Source: Hydnum rufescens UP504
Taxonomy: Eukaryota; Basidiomycota; Agaricomycetes; Cantharellales; Hydnaceae
Length of the DNA: 58,556 nt
Direction: 5' to 3'
Assembly: GCA_014904985.1 (NCBI GenBank)
Contig: MU129086.1
Coordinates: 48,092-106,647 of the forward strand
The notes beneath the pieces are model-generated. The model did no database searches. It had not been told where the DNA came from and was given only the letters and a program-made list of their open reading frames with translations. A program made the position numbers and the translations under genes. Positions 56,732 to 58,556 of the stretch are shown here, piece by piece (positions within the stretch are counted from its first letter, which is position 1; the number at the start of each line of letters is the position of its first letter).

Positions 56732-57869
56732 AGGCTGACCTCACGGAAAACGACTCGTACAACATCGAGGAAAAGGGGTCATAGAGGACACTCTTGGAAA
56801 GCTTGCTCGACTCGAGCCCCGCACGGACTCACAGCCAGAGGATGGAACAGGAAAGTCTCTATTAGAGAAGTCGTGCAGGCGTGATAGGAAAATCTTTACG
56901 AGCCGTTCCAGCCAGGGGGACCTGCGGAAACAATAGGCATCTCATCAGCAGTATCCGATGCACGCACTTTCTCCTCAGATTGAAGGTGCCATAAAGTGCT
57001 TGAGAGAGCTGGGAGACGGGTGATTTCAAATCTCGCGAACCGCCCATTGCCGAGTCTTGTGACCCTGACATACTGTATCTACAATCTCTTCGTTCTACAT
57101 GGCTCTCTCATCTGCTATTCGTCTATGAGTGGAACCAGGAGGCTTTTAATATTCCCTCACAGTTTATAAATAGTTAAGGCAAACGGTTCTCACAAAGCAC
57201 GAATCGATTCGACCCTGTCAAGAATCGCGACCCCGATATTGGAGGATACAGCTGCGAAAATGCGAGTGGGAGTAACAGAAGACCACAAAGACACGTTCAA
57301 GACGGCAGTGAGTACACATTAATTCATTGAACGTTAGTTACTGCATCCTAATCATCGCTGCTCAAGATGTTAAAACGGGATGGTTACAGACGCGTAGTGA
57401 CTGGCGCGATAGATGTCGATCGCCTAGGCCACTATCACTGGAGGAAGAAGAGGAAACGATTAGAACAGAGGAATGCCATGTCCTCCGGCGCGCAATTGCG
57501 GTCTTTGACAGAAACAAAACTGCCTGTATGTCGATTATAGCATTGCCTTCATTTCTGATAGAGATCTGGACCGACAGTATCTATCAGCATTGTCAACCTT
57601 GTGAGGGGTTTAACGACTTTGCTTGAAGCCTTAAAATAGTAGACAATGTGAGTAGTTGTTATCAAGTATGTTTTATCCCTCACCCGATTTCTCAGACTCC
57701 GAATACCTACAACATCGTCGTCCATCATCCAAGGGGTCTCTGACTTGGAAGTGTGGCTAAGCGACGTCATGATATCACTTTCCAGGATGACAATGGAGGC
57801 GAGAAACATTTTTGCGGGGGGACTCATTGGAGAAGGGGGGGAATAGGTGTCTAGTGCGTGTGGGGGCTC

Positions 57870-58556
57870 GAGTTGAGCAAGCTTTCCAAGAGTGTCCTCT
57901 ATGACCCTTTGCCTCGATGTTGTACGAGTCGTTTTCCGTGAGGTCAGCCTGTGGCTTCCATATTTTCCTCCATCGACAAGGATTTTCGGCGTTCTGAACG
58001 GTGTACTGTCGTTTGGGGGCTTCCCAGTTGAGGGGAATGGCTTCCCTCGGAAATATTGACGCCTGCCGAGACGAGCGTCGCGGTGACCGGTGCACGCCCA
58101 TATCGGTATCGTGGAAGTCTTATTCCTGCGACTCGAGGCGTATATGGAACGTGTTGTGCGACTGCTGTGGGTGAGACTCATTCAGCTACAACGCTTTCGT
58201 GACTTGGAAATGTGGCTTCATCGATGGCTATGTCCCTATTCCCGCCCCAGGATCCTGGGTGTACCCTGTGTTTTGGAGATGAATACCTTCCCGCACTGCC
58301 CTACGTTGGTTGGCGGTTGGATATCAGGGGAATGCAGACGATAGGTGAAATTCTCCAGTGAATACCTGAGTCGTGTTTTATCCTTCCCCTTTTATGTTGA
58401 AGGTCTCCTGTGTCAATTATTCGTCCTCTATTCGTCTTTTGCTCGTCTTTTCTTTCCGCTAACCAGACATTCCACAAGGATTCGGATCCTGAATGAGTTT
58501 GCACTGCTGAGGGAACTGGCTCCTACTGCAAGCGAAACATCTTAGGGCTGTTGTAA
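57870..58556 (-). repeat. Inverted copy of 56125-56815, running off the window end
   Basis: Reverse complement of the 3' part of copy C. For example, GGCTCCTACTGCAAGCGAAA near 58519 mirrors 56150, and AGTGTCCTCTATGACCC near 57890 mirrors 56778. Identity is very high. The two arms are separated by about 1.05 kb, and the repeat probably continues past 58556, so a further orphan-gene copy on the minus strand is expected outside the window. Confidence 0.9.

Larger units (their letters stand above)
53760..57660 (+). repeat. Segmental duplicate, copy C
   Basis: Head-to-tail with copy B, and extends further downstream to match copy A at 47100-47900 (AAACGATTAGAAC near 57453, TGTTAAAACGG near 57368). 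Copy C is therefore the most complete reference for the unit. Confidence 0.85.

Overview
The window is nuclear DNA of a filamentous fungus, most likely an agaricomycete (Basidiomycota). Genes are split by many 45-75 nt introns with GTRNGT donors, CTRAY branch sites and YAG acceptors. Protein types also fit: a WSC-domain GH71 alpha-1,3-glucanase, a RecQ-like helicase relic, lineage-expanded G-domain GTPases and an F-box-like protein. All calls come from reading the sequence by eye; no database search was run.

Layout. 1-1047 is AT-rich DNA and a 21-bp minisatellite. 1050-7822 is a ~3-kb-arm inverted repeat made of short exon/intron-like modules. Almost every module has one hairpin just before the donor site and a second one inside the intron. 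The arms carry an internally deleted fragment of UDP-glucose dehydrogenase, and one arm is interrupted by a solo LTR with a perfect 5-bp target duplication. 8744-13000 holds a decayed Ty3/gypsy gag-protease region on the minus strand, split by a second solo LTR, with a TATA box and six TGA[C/G]TCA sites upstream. 13-17 kb is a repeat desert with a SINE-like element and a RecQ-like helicase pseudogene.

The most unusual locus is 17020-24454 (minus strand). A P-loop GTPase gene runs, in frame, into a ~5.8-kb satellite-like array of 75-76 bp units. Every one of 78 consecutive units has the form YAG-NNN-GT: a near-ideal 64-84 nt intron separated from the next by exactly three nucleotides. Read as single-codon exons, the 78 triplets contain no stop codon, while both shifted frames do. 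The array is followed by a plausible last exon and a stop. If spliced, this would be a protein domain encoded one residue per exon.

27.2-40.0 kb is a conventional gene block, all on the plus strand: GH71 glucanase, F-box-like protein, DCP2 mRNA-decapping enzyme, PRPP synthetase (with a 1-nt frameshift) and a conserved agaricomycete protein of unknown function. Between them lie a 5' HSP60 fragment and a compact 75-nt structured element. A tRNA-Ala(UGC) with a 10-nt intron lies at 41.1 kb. From 44.5 kb to the end there is a segmental triplication plus an inverted partial copy. It carries an orphan gene, intact in one copy (317 aa) and broken in the others, and a minus-strand NAD(P)-binding oxidoreductase gene sits between copies.
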